In this document: positions 19,571-30,596 of the stretch, one piece after another
Layout of the letters: each line of letters opens with the position of its first letter
Position numbering within the stretch: the stretch's first letter is position 1
DNA from: Akkermansiaceae bacterium
GTDB lineage: Bacteria; Verrucomicrobiota; Verrucomicrobiia; Verrucomicrobiales; Akkermansiaceae
Assembly: GCA_903934285.1 (NCBI GenBank)
Contig: CAIZNN010000073.1
Location: 1 to 64,000 of the forward strand
Reading direction: 5' to 3'
DNA: 64,000 nt
Notes under the pieces: generated by a model
The model's database searches: none
What the model saw: the letters and a program-made list of their open reading frames with translations, nothing else
Told to the model about the DNA's origin: nothing
Program-made: the position numbers and the translations under genes

Positions 19571-20338
19571 ATGGTCACGTCGATGAAGTCGTTCAAGCTG
19601 CCCGCACATTTTGACATCGAGCCCGAGTTGCGCGAGCAATTCAGCAACCGCCCGGGCCATCAACGGTGCGTCGAAGGCCGCGACGAATTGCTGCTGGTGA
19701 TCCATGAGGTGCCGCAAGCGGGCATCCCGGAACGCGAGGCCGTGTTCTTTTGGAAACGCCACGACGGGCGCTGGATCCAGCCGGGCGGACCCGGCTTGAA
19801 CGAGTTGGGCGACTTGCTCGACCGCTACGCGCTGGCCATCGACGGCCTCGAGGGCGGGCTCGACAAGGTGGATACCGCGGCAGAGATATTCGGGATTTTG
19901 CGGCATGCGGGCCCCTTGGCGCGCAGCACCCGCAATCTGGTGCTGGCAATGGAGCAAGCGCTTGCCGCCGATCACGAGGATCGGGAGGTCCGGGCCTATC
20001 GCGACCGGGCACGCGAACTCGAGCGGGCGGCGGATTTGCTCAACGCGGATGCGCGGGTAACCCTGGAGTTTTGGCAGGCAGAACGCGCCGAAGAGCAATC
20101 CCGCGCGTCCGAACGCTTGAGCAAGATCGCCTTCCGGATGAATCTGTTGGCCGGGTTTTTCCTGCCGCTGATGGCATTCAGCGGTCTCTTCGGGATGAAC
20201 GTGCGGATTCCCCCGTTTATGGAGCCGTGGTTTTGGGGGATTCTCGGCGGAGGCATCGCCACCGGCGCCGTGCTCCTCTTGCTGGTGGGACGCCAAACCG
20301 GCAACCGCGCGGCACCCGTCGATACCCGGGTGGAGTAG
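19571..20338 (+). CDS. CorA-like divalent cation transporter
   Basis: C-terminal MNLLAGFFLPLMAFSGLFGMNVRIP (CorA GMN signature between two TMs), preceded by a helical domain. 255 aa. Confidence 0.75.
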   Translation: MVTSMKSFKLPAHFDIEPELREQFSNRPGHQRCVEGRDELLLVIHEVPQAGIPEREAVFFWKRHDGRWIQPGGPGLNELGDLLDRYALAIDGLEGGLDKVDTAAEIFGILRHAGPLARSTRNLVLAMEQALAADHEDREVRAYRDRARELERAADLLNADARVTLEFWQAERAEEQSRASERLSKIAFRMNLLAGFFLPLMAFSGLFGMNVRIPPFMEPWFWGILGGGIATGAVLLLLVGRQTGNRAAPVDTRVE

Positions 20339-20459
20339 GTGATGGCCGCCCTCAAACACCCCCAACCGCACGCTGGCGCGGCTTGCCGCCCACCCACGAC
20401 CCCAACCCGGAAATTTTTCTGTGTTGCGTCGCACGCGCGGGGCGGGAATGCTGGCGCGG

Positions 20460-21236
20460 ATGAATTGCAAATCGTTGGCAGGAAAAGTCGGAGTCGTTTT
20501 CGGAGTGGCGAACAAGCGCAGCATCGCCTGGGCCATCGCACAAGCCTGGGCGGAGCAAGGCGTGAAGTTGATTTTCAACTATCAAGGGGAACGCGTGAAG
20601 GAGAATGTGGAAGAATTGACCGCCACCTTCGGCGAGGACGTGGCAATCTATCCCTGTGACGTCACCAGCGATGTGGAGATCGACACGTTTTTCCAAAACG
20701 TCCGCAAGCACACCGCGCGGGTCGACTTGCTGTTGCACTCGGTGGCCTACGCGCCGCGCGAGGCGCTGGAAGGGCGGTTTCTTTCGACCAGTCGCGAAGC
20801 CTATCGGATCGCGCACGACATTTCCGCCTACTCACTCATCGCGCTGGCACAGCGGGCGGAACCGCTGATGACCCACGGCGGCAGCATTCTGGCGATGAGC
20901 TACTATGGCGCCGAAAAGGTCATCCCGAATTACAATATCATGGGCGTGGCCAAGGCCAGCCTCGAAGCATGCACACGCTATCTGGCCTGGGACATGGGCA
21001 AGAAGGCGATCCGCGTCAATTGCATCAGTGCCGGGCCGGTGCAGACGCTGGCCGCGCGGGGCATCGCCGGCTTCGGCCAGATGATCAAGCAATATGAGGA
21101 GCGCGCACCGCTTGGCCGCTCATGCAGCTTGGAGGAAATCGGTGCCACCGGGGTGTTCCTTGCCAGTGATGGCGCCGCGTCCATTTCCGGCCAGGTCCTC
21201 TACGTCGATGGCGGCTATCAAATCATGGGCATGTAG
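20460..21236 (+). CDS. fabI: enoyl-[acyl-carrier-protein] reductase
   Basis: GVANKRSIAWAIAQAW, SYYGAEKVIPNYNIMGVAKASLE, RVNCISAGPVQTLAARGI. Confidence 0.96.
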   Translation: MNCKSLAGKVGVVFGVANKRSIAWAIAQAWAEQGVKLIFNYQGERVKENVEELTATFGEDVAIYPCDVTSDVEIDTFFQNVRKHTARVDLLLHSVAYAPREALEGRFLSTSREAYRIAHDISAYSLIALAQRAEPLMTHGGSILAMSYYGAEKVIPNYNIMGVAKASLEACTRYLAWDMGKKAIRVNCISAGPVQTLAARGIAGFGQMIKQYEERAPLGRSCSLEEIGATGVFLASDGAASISGQVLYVDGGYQIMGM

Positions 21237-21366
21237 CCCGCCTCCAGTCCCTTCCAATGGCAATGCCGGAATCCTTACCGGTGGGATCGGTAGCCGCCTG
21301 CGCGTGCTCGTCATACGGTGGCCGTGATCCTGGTTTTCGGACTCGCGAGCCACCTCAATTACAGAC

Positions 21367-21819
21367 ATGGGCGGGAATCTTGTTCCAATGCAACCAGGAC
21401 GGCGCCGATGCGCAGGGTACCTCATCGGGTCCATCGCGGCGCTCGGGCTTGCCCGCTGGTGGCTCATTGAGCACCAAGCATTCCTGCAATCCCTCTCACC
21501 GGGCTGTCTTTTCAGGCGCTGGACGGGATGGTTTTGCCCCGGATGTGGCGGCACTCGGGCTTTCTTCGCACTCCTGAAGGGGGATCTGGGCGCCGCATGG
21601 CAGATGAATCCCATGCTGCTGTCGGGAGTGGCAGCAGCCGCGTGCGTGGCACTGGGCCATGGCTTGAATTGGCTCAGCCATGGAAGGCTCCGCTGGCCCA
21701 TCAGGTTCCATTTCACCCTGACTGCGGCGTGGTGGCTGGGCGGCGCGGTGCTCGCGTTCTGGATCCTCCGCAATCTCCCGTGGTGGCCATGCTCCTTGCT
21801 CGCCCCAGCCGACCCTTGA
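21367..21819 (+). CDS. DUF2752-like membrane protein
   Basis: FCPGCGGTRAFFALLKGDLGAAWQMNP (CPxCGxTR motif) plus TMs. Confidence 0.8.
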   Translation: MGGNLVPMQPGRRRCAGYLIGSIAALGLARWWLIEHQAFLQSLSPGCLFRRWTGWFCPGCGGTRAFFALLKGDLGAAWQMNPMLLSGVAAAACVALGHGLNWLSHGRLRWPIRFHFTLTAAWWLGGAVLAFWILRNLPWWPCSLLAPADP

Positions 21820-21842
21820 GTCGCGGGACGCCCGCCACCCCG

Positions 21843-23726
21843 CTACTTCTCCGCCAACACGTCCACCGCAAGCTTGTCAAAGGTGGCCCGGTCTAACAAA
21901 AACGGGTGGGTGTCCGAGCTCAGCCGGCCATAGTAGAACTGCGGCGACGGGACACCCGGCAGCGGGCCGAATTTCAGCTCGCGCTTTTCGCTGCCGACGG
22001 TTTCGCCCAGCTCGTTGACCTTCTTCTCCTCCACCAGCAGAGTGAGCACCGGCTTGGCCAGGGCGGCCTCCGCCTCCGCATCCGTCGGGGCCAGCCAGCG
22101 GGTGATCTCAAGGGATTCCAACGCGCCTAACAACATCTTAGCGCTGCTCGGATTGATTTCGTCACTGACGTTGTTGCCGGCCAGGCTCCCCTGCCAGGTT
22201 TCATCGATGAAATCGTAGCGCAGGGCGAGCAGCGGTTGTTGCGGCGTGCGGCGCTCGATGCCGACCAGATCGACGCGGCTCAGCGACCACAGCCGGGAGC
22301 TGCGCCATTCGTAGGGATGGATGGCGATGGCGGAGAGCAACGATTTGTCGACCCGCATGACACTGGAAGTGCCCACACGGTTGACGAAAATCGTGCCGTG
22401 CTTATCCATCCCGAAGTGCAGCGTGAGGGCGCGGCTGTCCTGCCCGATGAAACTCACCTTGAGAAACGGACGAGTCAAACCCCAGGGCGTGAAATCCGTG
22501 GCGGCATCCGATTCGAAACCAAGCACCCGTTCGGTGGTCATCGCTTTGAGAAGCTCAAACAGGCGGACCTCATTAGCTTGCCGGTTGCGGCCGTCAATCA
22601 TGGTGGTCCAGAGCTTGGGCCCCCCGCGGGTGATGAAAATTTCCGAACCGGTGGACGGCGCGATGGCCACCGCTTGCAGCGAGGCGATGTTCAGGTTTGT
22701 CAGTGTCGCGTCGCGCAGGTCATTGACGGCGAGCGGCAAATCGGCCAACGAGACCAGATCGGGCTCCGGCTTGAGCGGCAACCGGAAGACGGTGCCCGGC
22801 CGGTCGCTCACGGTGGCACTGACGTCACGCGCAGCGGGGGTTTCCGGCGGGTGAATCTCCAACACGGTTTCCGCATCCGACCCGAACAACGTCAGCGCGA
22901 TGAGCTTGCTCCCGGCGACCGCTGCGCTGGCGGACGGAGCCAGCGCGGCCTCATTGAGGGTCACCGCCTGCAGGTTGTGCAGCCCTTCGATGAGGGCCTT
23001 GATGGCCGCCGGATCGGTTCTCAGATCCAACGGCTTGACGATGTGCCAGGCGTCTTTGGGAGTGTCGCGCCCGAGCGTCAACTCGCCTTCACTGCCGCGA
23101 ATCCGAATGCTGCGCAGCGTCGCTGGATGGAAATAAAACGGATGATGATCACGCAGAAATTTCAGATTGTTTTTGAACAATGGCAGAATATCCCCGGTAC
23201 AGGCAAAGACATGGCTCTTGCGGTTCTTGTCCCACGGCTGCACAAACAGCGTCGGTAACGGCGCGCCGGATTCGGGGTCGACGCCCTGCCACGGCGTGCG
23301 CCGCCCCAGCCGATACTTGGCCAAGGGCCGCCCATCCGCCCCTTCCAGGCGGATATGAATCGCCTCTTCGGCCAGCCCGGCTTCTTGCAGTGGGATCTCA
23401 CCGGTCGGCGCGACATCCTCCACACGCATGCCCAACGTGAAGTTGATGATGCCGACGGCCGCCCGCGGGTCCATGCGGTCTTGCCTCGGCTGGAGCACCT
23501 GCCAACCGTTGGCTGCTTTGACAAACTCCGCACCTCTGCCCCGCGCCGAGACTTGGATTTTCCGCACCTCGTCCGGCGCAAACGAGCCATACAACCGCTC
23601 GCCCGGCGCGGGCGGAGGGGCTCCTAACAAGGAGCCGGAATCACCCACAACCAGCCACCACCCAGCCAACCCACAGGTAAGCAGGGTGATCAAAATCAGC
23701 AGGAACGTAACGACTGGAGAACGCAT
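21843..23726 (-). CDS. DUF4340-like protein, module A
   Basis: N-terminal TM (VTFLLILITLLTCGLAGWWLVVG), FAPDEVRKIQVSARG; follows a GldG-like gene. Start placed at MRSPVVTF (23726); the ORF extends to 23903. Confidence 0.75.
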   Translation of the reverse strand: MRSPVVTFLLILITLLTCGLAGWWLVVGDSGSLLGAPPPAPGERLYGSFAPDEVRKIQVSARGRGAEFVKAANGWQVLQPRQDRMDPRAAVGIINFTLGMRVEDVAPTGEIPLQEAGLAEEAIHIRLEGADGRPLAKYRLGRRTPWQGVDPESGAPLPTLFVQPWDKNRKSHVFACTGDILPLFKNNLKFLRDHHPFYFHPATLRSIRIRGSEGELTLGRDTPKDAWHIVKPLDLRTDPAAIKALIEGLHNLQAVTLNEAALAPSASAAVAGSKLIALTLFGSDAETVLEIHPPETPAARDVSATVSDRPGTVFRLPLKPEPDLVSLADLPLAVNDLRDATLTNLNIASLQAVAIAPSTGSEIFITRGGPKLWTTMIDGRNRQANEVRLFELLKAMTTERVLGFESDAATDFTPWGLTRPFLKVSFIGQDSRALTLHFGMDKHGTIFVNRVGTSSVMRVDKSLLSAIAIHPYEWRSSRLWSLSRVDLVGIERRTPQQPLLALRYDFIDETWQGSLAGNNVSDEINPSSAKMLLGALESLEITRWLAPTDAEAEAALAKPVLTLLVEEKKVNELGETVGSEKRELKFGPLPGVPSPQFYYGRLSSDTHPFLLDRATFDKLAVDVLAEK

Positions 23727-23731
23727 GGAAC

Positions 23732-25276
23732 TCAAACACGGCGCGAAAACCAGATGATTGCCCCGATCAGGACAAACAATGCGGGAAGGAAGAACAAGTT
23801 CATGCGGTTGATGAAGGTTACCTGAGCCTCGAGAATCGGCAGCTTGTAGGTGCCTAGGGAGCGCGGACCAATCCCAGCCAGCGCCTCGCGCCCAACCAGC
23901 CAATTGACCGAGGAGGCGAGAAAATCGATGTTTTCCGCCCGTTGGTTCTCGGGCTTGAGAAAGTCGGTGTTGGCTAGGACAATCATCCGCGACGTTGGCG
24001 CCGCCAGCGGGTCGTCCGAAACCGCGCCCCGCGTCACGCTGGCAGCCAGAAACAACGGCGCGCCGTGGTCTTCACGCTCGTTGTACGACTCATTGCCGGC
24101 AGCAAATTGGGTTTCACCCCAGAACCCGTCCGCCACTTGGAACAAGCCCCAGGGGTAGATTTTCCGGGTCCCCAAATCCTCCGCGTTTTCGCGCACCTCG
24201 AGGGACGAACTGGCCCCCTCAAACACACTGGTCTGGCCGGCAAGATCCTTGAGAAAATCAATATTGTAGGTGAACATCCCGCGCACGGCCGTGACGATGC
24301 GGTCTTTTTCCTTGGCCACAATGCGGTCATGTTGCGGCGTCACGCCGTTGGCGCGCAGGAATGCCCGCAGTTTCGGCAGCGGATTGCCGGGCTCAAGCAG
24401 CACCAGCAGCGCCGCGCGCGGGCGCCCCCAATAACGTTCCAACACCCCCAACTCATCCTCCGTCAGATCGTATTTCGGCGCGACCAAGGCCACCCCCTCC
24501 GCATCCGCCGGAATGTCCTCAAGTCCTGCCAGGTTGATGCCTTTGAGCTCGGTATTCTGCAGGCGCAAGGTGGTTTCCAAGGATGTCCACGGCGACTTCT
24601 CGCCCTCCGCACTGAGCTTGCTCTTGTCCGCCAAAAACAGCATCCGCCGCGGGCGACCTTCAATCGCCTGCACCAACCCCGCGGTCAACACATCCTCGCC
24701 TTGGAACCCGCTGGGTCGCCGCTGGCCCTGCGAATCAGTCGTGTGGATCATCATGTCCTCCGCCAGGACAAGTTTCACGTGCGGGTTGAGCTCGTGAGTG
24801 CCGCTGGGAGTGGTGGTGACGGCGGCGCTCTCGTCGCTGCGGGCATCAATGATGATCATCGCCCGGATCAAACTCAGTTCGTAGGCGGCCATCACTTGCT
24901 GACTGCGGTCCGGACTGCGCAGGGCGTCAATCACTTCCAGTTGGATCTTGCCGTGGGAACGCCGGGCGTAATCCTCGGCCAACACCCGCACCCGCTCATA
25001 GAACGGCTGCGACCTGGGAAATGCCATGATCCACTTCACCGGCTTGGCGCGCTTGGCCAGCGCCTCGCTGGCAAGATAACGGATCGTCGCCGGGGAAAGC
25101 GTGTAGTTTTTATCCCGGCTTAAATCGACTCGCATGAAATGGCGCGCGGTGAGGTAGTTGAGCGCGATAAGGGTCAAGGCGACCATCACGATCTGCAACA
25201 CCGACAGCATCCCCATGCCCCAGCGGTTCACGGGGCGGGCGGGCTTGTCGCTAGGGTTTGATGTGACTTCGGACAT
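23732..25276 (-). CDS. GldG-like ABC-type transport auxiliary protein, module A
   Basis: LNYLTARHFMRVDLSRDKNYTLSPATIRYLA, KPVKWIMAFPRSQPFYERVRVLAEDYARRS; C-terminal TM. Confidence 0.85.
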   Translation of the reverse strand: MSEVTSNPSDKPARPVNRWGMGMLSVLQIVMVALTLIALNYLTARHFMRVDLSRDKNYTLSPATIRYLASEALAKRAKPVKWIMAFPRSQPFYERVRVLAEDYARRSHGKIQLEVIDALRSPDRSQQVMAAYELSLIRAMIIIDARSDESAAVTTTPSGTHELNPHVKLVLAEDMMIHTTDSQGQRRPSGFQGEDVLTAGLVQAIEGRPRRMLFLADKSKLSAEGEKSPWTSLETTLRLQNTELKGINLAGLEDIPADAEGVALVAPKYDLTEDELGVLERYWGRPRAALLVLLEPGNPLPKLRAFLRANGVTPQHDRIVAKEKDRIVTAVRGMFTYNIDFLKDLAGQTSVFEGASSSLEVRENAEDLGTRKIYPWGLFQVADGFWGETQFAAGNESYNEREDHGAPLFLAASVTRGAVSDDPLAAPTSRMIVLANTDFLKPENQRAENIDFLASSVNWLVGREALAGIGPRSLGTYKLPILEAQVTFINRMNLFFLPALFVLIGAIIWFSRRV

Positions 25277-25294
25277 GCGATGAACAACGGAAAA

Positions 25295-26047
25295 TCATTT
25301 GCGCCAGCGGCGGAAATCCACCACCTGATAGGTCAGGAACAACAAAAACGCCGCGACGCTCAGGTAATAAACAAAGGCCCTGCTGTCAAACAAGCCGCTG
25401 GCAAAATAATGCAGGTGCCGTTGCGACGAAATATAATGAAAAAACGCCGCCCCCACAAAGGATTCCCCCCAGATTACCGTAACGTAGCCAATGAAATATT
25501 GGATCACCAGCAAACCAATGGTGATGATGCCGGCGATGATCTGACTCGACGTGAGCGCTGAGGCAAGGCACCCCACCGCCGTAAACGCCGCCCCCATCAG
25601 CATGAGCGCGGCGAAGGTGCCGCCCAGCGCCCCGCCCGTCCACGCTGGCGGCAGGCCGGTGACCCATTCAAAAAGTTTGAACTGCACCAGCGACGGCAGC
25701 CATAGCAGGGTATAGAAAATCATCGCGGCAAAATATTTTGAGGCGACCACCTGCCAAGTGCGTACTGGCGCGGTGAGCAGGGTCTCAAGGGTCCCGGCCC
25801 GCTCTTCCTCGGCGAACAAGCGCATCGTGATGAGCGGAAAAATAAAAAGAAAATAAAACCAGAACAGCGGCGTGTGAAACGTCACGTACACCAGGCTGTC
25901 TTTCACCGGCGTGTCGCGAAAGCCTTTCATCGCCGTCGACAGCGATATCCCCTGCATCACCGTCACAAACGCCAACACCACCCACCCAAACGGGGTCAGG
26001 AAAAATCCCTTCAGTTCTTTGAAAATCAGAATGCGGAACAATCTCAT
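25295..26047 (-). CDS. ABC transporter permease (GldF/ABC-2 type), module A
   Basis: MRLFRILIFKELKGFFLTPFGWVVLA, PLITMRLFAEEERAGTLETLLTAPVRTWQVVASKY. Start could also be 26074. Confidence 0.88.
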   Translation of the reverse strand: MRLFRILIFKELKGFFLTPFGWVVLAFVTVMQGISLSTAMKGFRDTPVKDSLVYVTFHTPLFWFYFLFIFPLITMRLFAEEERAGTLETLLTAPVRTWQVVASKYFAAMIFYTLLWLPSLVQFKLFEWVTGLPPAWTGGALGGTFAALMLMGAAFTAVGCLASALTSSQIIAGIITIGLLVIQYFIGYVTVIWGESFVGAAFFHYISSQRHLHYFASGLFDSRAFVYYLSVAAFLLFLTYQVVDFRRWRK

Positions 26048-26138
26048 GTCGCTGTGGAGCGCTTCGTACGCCATTTCAGCCCCTGCGCAAAGACAAATGA
26101 CACCGAGACGACAGACCCGAACACAATATAGTCCAATC

Positions 26139-26155
26139 ATAATGCCAGTCATTAT
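26139..26155. repeat. 17-bp palindrome ataatg-ccagt-cattat
   Basis: Inverted repeat ATAATG/CATTAT on one side of the transposase. Reverse complement ataatgactggcattat matches the copy at 27737. Confidence 0.8.
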
Positions 26156-26377
26156 CTCGTTGACGCCGTGGCTGTGCGCTTTGAATGAGAAAATCCCTCC
26201 ATCCGCGACCAACGGCGGCACCGCCCACCTTACTGAGATCACTTGCGGTATCCTCGGTCGATCTCAGCCACCATTGTACGACAGCGCCCGCCCAAACTGG
26301 CCCGATTGCCACGCGCCCCCTTGAGCCGGGCTGCCTCAATCCCGGCCGCGGGCACCCGGAATGGCGCAGAAAGCCGG

Positions 26378-27736
26378 CTACCCCACCGCTCTCACTGCCA
26401 ACTGCCGCGCCGTGAACAGGCTGCTGTTGGCATCCTCGCGGAGCAGTCGCGCCCCGCTTTGGCGTGCCGGCCCGAAGTGCCCGCGGCACTTCGCAAACAC
26501 CCCGTCCACAAAGCCCTTCGACCCAAGCACCAAGCCGTCGGAAAAATACCGCACTCGGCAACGTAGCAATTCCCGGCGGCTCAACTTCCCCTTCCGCTGC
26601 TTCTCGGTCGCGACATTCTCTTTGGAAAACCCGCCCCTCTTCGTCTTGCCTTTGGTTTGGGTTTCGTTCCTGCCGTCCCGGGCAGGAACACCCGCAGTTG
26701 GCTCAGCGTTGGTTTGCCCATCCTCGAACAACCAGCACCGATAAACCTCTGCGGCGCTCATGCCGTTTACCACGGCGGGCGTGTCCCAAGCCGCCTCACC
26801 CCGCGTCTCGTGTCCCACAACCTGGCACAGCCCGAGTCGGGCCGCCTTGCCGCCGCCCATTGCCTCACCATAGCCGCACCAACGGTAATCCTTCGGATCC
26901 TTCACGATCCCTGCGCGCACCGGATTCAGATCAATGTAGGCGGCCATCGTTCGCAGCGCTTCCCCATCCTCCACCAGCACGCTTTTGAAGCGCTCCATCC
27001 ACAAGGTTCCCCGCCGTTCCCGGTGCTCATTGAACCACCGTGAAAAGCGCTCCTTCAACTCCTTCACAAACAGCGGAAGATTACAGAACCTCCGCAAGTA
27101 CCCTGCAACAAGCTCGTCGGCTTCCCTCAACAGACCGTGCTTCCGCAGGTCCACCAGTTCCGCCCGAAGCGTGGCGATGTATTGCCGCGAATAGAGCAGG
27201 CGCAGATGGTCCAACAACCGCTCCTCGCCGCCTTCCCCAGTGAATTGCACGATAAACTGCTCCTGTGAGGGCACACGTGCCAGAATGTGAAAATGGTTGC
27301 CCATCACCGCGTAAGTGAGAATTGCCACGCCCGAGAATCGCGATATTCGCCACATCAGGCGCCGCAACGCCTCTTTTTCCAAATCCCCGAACACCCTCTC
27401 CCCGCCCGCGGTGCGGCTCATGATGTGATAGGACGCCCCTTGATCAGGACTCAGCACAATCCTGCGCCGCCCCCCTTTCCAACCTCTTGCAAACACCCAT
27501 CCCAACCTCGCACCGGTTGGCAACTCAATCTTGTCCAATGACGAAACAATCCTCTTTTTGACCATCGAATCCACCTCGCCCGGCCCGTCATAGGCAGATC
27601 CAGCAATGCCAGACCCGCCCTCCAACCCGCCTCCGCCTGCAAGCGGCGATTCGATCATCGGACCCAATATATTCAAGCTAGGACGCCGCGTAATCATGGC
27701 ACTAAAAACGCGCACGCAGCAGCATTTGTCAATCAT
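26378..27736 (-). mobile_element. REP-associated tyrosine transposase-like (Y1_Tnp, HUH) gene
   Basis: SYHIMSRTAGGERVFGDLEKE, LTYAVMGNHFHILARVP (HUH), AAYIDLNPVRAGIVKDPKDYRWCGYGEA. Start uncertain (27565 possible). Confidence 0.88.
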
Positions 27737-27753
27737 AAAATGACTGTCATTAT
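27737..27753. repeat. 17-bp palindrome aaaatg-actgt-cattat
   Basis: Second flanking copy. Both flanks are preceded by 'caatcataa'. Confidence 0.8.
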
Positions 27754-27885
27754 AAATTTTCAGCTGGCGGGTTTTTCAGTGCTTGTTTCTTCCCTTGAAA
27801 CAGCGGAAGACTTTCTGTCGGAAGCGGGTGTTTTTTGTTTGACCTCCAGCCAAAGCCGCACATCCCTCGCTTTCCCAACTGTCCT

Positions 27886-29592
27886 ATGGAAACACCACCC
27901 TTCTCCGAACTTGGCCTTCCCGCCTGCCTGCTTGCCGCGATTGAAACCCTGGGCTATGAGCGCCCCTCGCCGATCCAAGCGATGAGCATTCCGCCCACCT
28001 TGAAGGGCCGCGATATTGTCGGACTGTCGGAAACCGGTTCTGGCAAGACCGCCGCATTCGCCCTGCCCGCACTCGCCCTGCTTGATGTTGAGTCGCCGCA
28101 TCCCCAAGTGCTCATTCTGTGCCCGACGCGCGAACTCGCCGTGCAGGTTTGTGAAGATGTCCACCGCCTTGGCGCCAAACTCACCGGGTTACATGCCACC
28201 CCGGTGTACGGCGGCGCCCCGATGGATCGCCAACTGCGCGCCCTGCGCGCCGGCGCCCAACTGATCGTCGGCACCCCCGGTCGGCTGCTGGACCACCTGC
28301 GCCGTGGGAGCTTCGATGCGTCCCGCATCAAGCTGGCGATTCTGGACGAGGCGGATCGCATGCTGGACATGGGTTTCCGCGATGAAATGGACGAACTGCT
28401 GGCAGCCTTGCCAGCGGATCGGCAGACGCTGTTTTTCTCGGCCACGATGAATCCCGGGGTCTCCCGCCTGATCCAGCGCTTTGGGAAAAGCCCGGAAATC
28501 ATCGAGGTCCAACAAAAATCCCGCACCGTTTCCACCGTCGATCAATCCTATTTTGAAGTCCGCCAGCGTTCGAAAGTCGAAGTGCTCTCGCGGATTCTCG
28601 ACATGAGCCCGCCACGGCTGGCCCTGATTTTTTGCAACACCAAACGCTCGGTGGACGAATGTACCGAAGACCTTGTCAACCGCGGGTATGCCGCCGACCG
28701 CCTGCACGGCGACATGACCCAACAAATGCGCGAACGTGTCCTCAAACGCTTTCGGGAAGGCTCGGTTGAGTTGCTGGTCGCCACCGATGTTGCCGCTCGC
28801 GGACTCGATATCGATGAAATCGACATCGTCTTCAACTATGACCTGCCCACCGACCCCGAGGACTATGTCCACCGGATCGGGCGGACCGGACGCGCCGGTC
28901 GCTCAGGCCGGGCGGTGAGTTTTGTTTATGGGCGGGAGATTTACCGGATTCAATCCATCGAGCGCTACACCCGGTCATTGATTCGGCGCGAACGCATTCC
29001 ATCGCAGGAACAAGTCGAAGGCCGCCGCGCCGATCTGATTTTTGATTCATTGAAGGAGCGGTTGGAATCCGGGAAATTCGATGCCTATCAAGACAATATC
29101 GACCGTCTCCTGGAACAAGGTCACACCCCGACGGATATCGCTGGTGCGCTAGTGACCTTGCTGCGCGAGGCCAGCGGCCGCGAAGGCTCGGCCATTGAGG
29201 AAGACCGCGAGCCCGAACGCCGGGATCCCCGGGAATCGAAAGGACCGAAACAGCCAAGAGATGCCCGCGAACCGCGCCAAGGCGGGCCACAATCGCGCCC
29301 GGACCGTGCCGGGCCGCGCGATTCCCAGGGTGCCGAACACGGCATGGCGAGCCTGTTTCTGTCCTTGGGGAAAACCCATGGGGTCATGGCTAAGGAGATC
29401 GTGGGCATGCTTTATCGTGAGGCCGGCCTGCCCGATGGGTGTCTGGGGCGGATCAGCCTGTTTCCGAAACACTCCCTCATCGATGTTCCGGAAGCCTTCG
29501 TCCAGCAAGTCATCGAGCGCACCCGCAACGCCCGGTTACGCGGCCGCCCCTTCCGCATCGACCGCGACCGCGGGCCGCATGAGCGGGATTGA
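27886..29592 (+). CDS. DEAD-box RNA helicase
   Basis: [65 protein letters not shown]; DbpA/CsdA-like RNA-binding C-terminus. Confidence 0.95.
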   Translation: METPPFSELGLPACLLAAIETLGYERPSPIQAMSIPPTLKGRDIVGLSETGSGKTAAFALPALALLDVESPHPQVLILCPTRELAVQVCEDVHRLGAKLTGLHATPVYGGAPMDRQLRALRAGAQLIVGTPGRLLDHLRRGSFDASRIKLAILDEADRMLDMGFRDEMDELLAALPADRQTLFFSATMNPGVSRLIQRFGKSPEIIEVQQKSRTVSTVDQSYFEVRQRSKVEVLSRILDMSPPRLALIFCNTKRSVDECTEDLVNRGYAADRLHGDMTQQMRERVLKRFREGSVELLVATDVAARGLDIDEIDIVFNYDLPTDPEDYVHRIGRTGRAGRSGRAVSFVYGREIYRIQSIERYTRSLIRRERIPSQEQVEGRRADLIFDSLKERLESGKFDAYQDNIDRLLEQGHTPTDIAGALVTLLREASGREGSAIEEDREPERRDPRESKGPKQPRDAREPRQGGPQSRPDRAGPRDSQGAEHGMASLFLSLGKTHGVMAKEIVGMLYREAGLPDGCLGRISLFPKHSLIDVPEAFVQQVIERTRNARLRGRPFRIDRDRGPHERD

Positions 29593-29776
29593 ACCACCGC
29601 ACGCCACGCCTGACGGGACGCCTTAGGCCATACCTTGCGCCCCCTCTTTCCCTCGTCAGCAGGCGGTGCCCCCCCCATTGACGCCTGGAAATTTTCATGA
29701 TTTTACACAAACGGTGGCCGCCGCAACGCTAGCGACACAAATCGCCGGAAAATCCACCACCTTCCACCTACCCCCC

Positions 29777-30508
29777 ATGATCGAAGTTGACAGTCTAACC
29801 AAACAATTCGGGACCAAGACCGCCGTGGACCACCTTTCGTTCTCGGTGAACAAAGGTGAGGTCCTCGGCTTCCTCGGGCCCAATGGCGCCGGCAAATCCA
29901 CCACGATGCGGATGATCACCGGGTTTTTCCCGCCCACCTCCGGCGATGCCAAGGTGTGTGGCATTTCCATTGTGGACCACCCGGCCGAGGCCAAAACCAA
30001 AATCGGTTACCTGCCGGAGAGCGCGCCGCTCTATCGGGACATGACCGTCCTCGGCTTTCTCCGCTTCTGTGCGGCCATCCGCGGCCTTTCTGGCAACGCC
30101 AAGAAAAGTGCGGTGGAACGTGCCATCGACACCTGTTCGCTAGGCTCGGTCGCCGCGCAGTCCATCGACACCCTATCCAAAGGGTACCGCCATCGCACCT
30201 GCCTCGCACAGGCCCTGCTGCATGACCCCGAAGTGTTGATCCTGGACGAGCCAACCGATGGTCTCGATCCCAATCAAAAACACGAGGTGCGCCAACTCAT
30301 CAAGCGCCTTGGCCAAACCAAAGCCATCCTCTTCTCCACTCACATTCTCGAAGAGGTCGAAGCGGCCTGCACCCGCGCCGTCATTGTCGATCGTGGCATC
30401 ATCGTGGCCGATGGCACCCCTGCGGAGTTACTCGCCCAAAGCGGCACCGGGTCACTCACCGACCTGTTCCGCGCCGTCACCTCGCGTGACACCGAGCCCG
30501 CCGCCTGA
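29777..30508 (+). CDS. ABC transporter ATP-binding protein (GldA-like), module B
   Basis: GFLGPNGAGKSTTMRMITGF, LSKGYRHRTCLAQALLHDPEVLILDEPTDGLDPNQ. Confidence 0.95.
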   Translation: MIEVDSLTKQFGTKTAVDHLSFSVNKGEVLGFLGPNGAGKSTTMRMITGFFPPTSGDAKVCGISIVDHPAEAKTKIGYLPESAPLYRDMTVLGFLRFCAAIRGLSGNAKKSAVERAIDTCSLGSVAAQSIDTLSKGYRHRTCLAQALLHDPEVLILDEPTDGLDPNQKHEVRQLIKRLGQTKAILFSTHILEEVEAACTRAVIVDRGIIVADGTPAELLAQSGTGSLTDLFRAVTSRDTEPAA

Positions 30509-30596
30509 GAACACCCCTGATCCCCCCACGGTGCCGGACAAGACGGCCCCGCAACTCCCCATCCACTATCTTCAATCCACCATCCCCCAATCGGCA

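Noticed and set aside
22236-25123. 340-aa and 352-aa plus-strand ORFs opposite module A genes
   Set aside because: Shadow ORFs with Arg/Gly/His-rich composition and no motif.
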